Origin: Melioribacteraceae bacterium
GTDB lineage: Bacteria; Bacteroidota; Ignavibacteria; Ignavibacteriales; Melioribacteraceae
Reading direction: 5' to 3'
Assembly: GCA_030584085.1 (NCBI GenBank)
Contig: CP129490.1
Coordinates: 2,947,511-3,011,510 of the forward strand
DNA: 64,000 nt
The notes below the pieces were generated by a model. It was not told the origin of the DNA, made no database searches, and was given only the letters and a program-made list of their open reading frames with translations. The first letter of the stretch is position 1. The number at the start of each line of letters is the position of its first letter. Of this stretch, positions 63,037-64,000 are shown in pieces. A program made the translations under genes and the position numbers.

Positions 63037-64000
63037 TTAGAATTCCATTGATACTGTTACTCTATGTGGTGATTCCAAATAATCATATTGCACATAGGCG
63101 TAATCAATGTTTAGTTTTGCAAATCCCGCATCATAATTAAACCCTACACCTAAACTTAAATTTCCTTCTTCATAATTAAGTCTATAACCAGTTCTTAGTG
63201 CAATCATATTAAAAGCAGTATACTCTAACCCAAGATGTAATCTTTCCGCATAATCATTTGTGTGTATCGCATCCATGTTGAGTGTAATTTTATGTTCATC
63301 AAAATTTCCTCCAAGGAATAAATCTTCACCACCCATCAAATCAATTGCTAAACCGATTCTATAGACGATGGGTAATTCATATGATTGTTGTTCTTCTTCT
63401 TTTGTTTCCAACCATCTAGCCTGGCTTGAAAAATTTTGAGCACTCATTGCAAGCCTAATTCCTTTCCAACCGGTATCATAAAAACTGCCTACATCAAAAG
63501 CCCAGAGATCACTATAATAGGTATGGAGATCTTCACGAACATATTTTAAGTTAACACCAATTGAGAGACGGTCGGTAAATTTTCTGGCAAAACCCACTCC
63601 GAAGAGGAGATCACTTCCGGTAAAAAAGTTTCCCGTTCTTGTATCGATATTACCGGATTGACTGGTAGTGTAGGCCATTGGAATATCTCCGTAATCCATG
63701 GTAATATAACTTGCCGTAAGTGTTCCGATATCGCCAAGAGTAATACCCACAGCGCCACTCATAATGTTAAGATCTGCAATCCATGTTGTATATGTGAAAG
63801 AAGCTTGAACACCATTTATCCCAGTTACAGCTGCTGGGTTCCAGAAGATGGAGTTAACATCTTGCACACTCGCAATGCTAGCCTCTCCCATTCCGGCTTG
63901 ACGAGCACCGATACCAATTTTTAAGAATTGCATAGCTGTTCTGCCGGCTTTATTAAATTCAGCATTAATACTGAGCGATGCCGACAATAAAATGATTATG
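63037..64000 (-). CDS. PorV/PorQ-like outer-membrane beta-barrel (5' end outside window)
   Basis: Open to the right edge; the first visible residues (IIILLSASLSINAEF) are the tail of a signal peptide, so only the start is missing. A TTG inside this stretch is not a real start. About 320 residues are visible: FLKIGIGARQAGMGEASIA and FWNPAAV are hallmarks of the PorV/PorQ group linked to type IX secretion, followed by regular amphipathic strands to a terminal Phe. It lies 24 nt before the GH92 gene. Confidence 0.85.
   Translation of the reverse strand, partial: IIILLSASLSINAEFNKAGRTAMQFLKIGIGARQAGMGEASIASVQDVNSIFWNPAAVTGINGVQASFTYTTWIADLNIMSGAVGITLGDIGTLTASYITMDYGDIPMAYTTSQSGNIDTRTGNFFTGSDLLFGVGFARKFTDRLSIGVNLKYVREDLHTYYSDLWAFDVGSFYDTGWKGIRLAMSAQNFSSQARWLETKEEEQQSYELPIVYRIGLAIDLMGGEDLFLGGNFDEHKITLNMDAIHTNDYAERLHLGLEYTAFNMIALRTGYRLNYEEGNLSLGVGFNYDAGFAKLNIDYAYVQYDYLESPHRVTVSMEF

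Overview
The window is A/T-rich bacterial DNA, most likely from the Bacteroidota/Ignavibacteriota side of the tree. The GH13 enzyme ends in a classic type IX secretion (T9SS) sorting domain with an NPFNP motif, a PorV/PorQ-like protein sits at the right edge, and a TonB receptor carries an N-terminal carboxypeptidase-regulatory-like domain. Clear GGAG-type ribosome binding sites and sigma70-like promoters fit Ignavibacteria-type lineages better than Bacteroidia; this placement is inference. Every gene I can support reads on the minus strand across all 64 kb. No gap between genes exceeds 300 bases, and I saw no tRNA, rRNA, CRISPR or transposase gene.

Region 1 (1-20426) looks like a phytate/inositol-phosphate utilisation locus. 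In transcription order it has: a GntR-LacI type regulator; homologs of the Thermotoga maritima inositol pathway (IolG, IolM, IolN, IolO); a CUT2 sugar ABC importer; an FAD/Fe-S oxidoreductase; a Zn-dehydrogenase; an organophosphate-type MFS antiporter; a TM0415-like PfkB kinase; a secreted purple-acid-phosphatase-like enzyme; a TonB receptor; and a beta-propeller phytase lipoprotein cut by the left edge. Three near-identical 20-bp palindromes overlap sigma70-like promoters in front of the regulator, the dehydrogenase operon and the phytase, tying the parts into one predicted regulon. The proposed route runs from phytate through dephosphorylation and uptake to myo-inositol, 2-keto-inositol, diketo-inositol, 5-keto-L-gluconate and D-tagaturonate.

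Region 2 (20570-34552) is a tightly packed sugar-catabolic set: SMP-30, a sugar-binding lipoprotein and MalK-type ATPase without permeases, a nucleoside hydrolase, a PhyH dioxygenase, xylulokinase, flavodoxin-like, aldo/keto reductase, cupin and mannose-6-P-isomerase-like proteins, a secreted GH2 enzyme and an extended SDR. Region 3 (34561-54922) is glycan-directed: a T9SS-exported GH13 enzyme, five tandem GH10-like paralogs (four with Tat signals), an MFS permease, a GH42 enzyme, an isomerase, a Gfo/Idh oxidoreductase, an unassigned glycosidase-like protein and a GH-A lipoprotein. Region 4 (55167-64000) has an aldo/keto reductase, RbsD and RbsK, a GH106-like giant, a secreted GH92 alpha-mannosidase and the PorV-like protein.

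Four copies of a roughly 138-bp element with four hairpins, plus three other hairpin repeats, lie between genes in regions 2-4, each a short distance past a stop codon.
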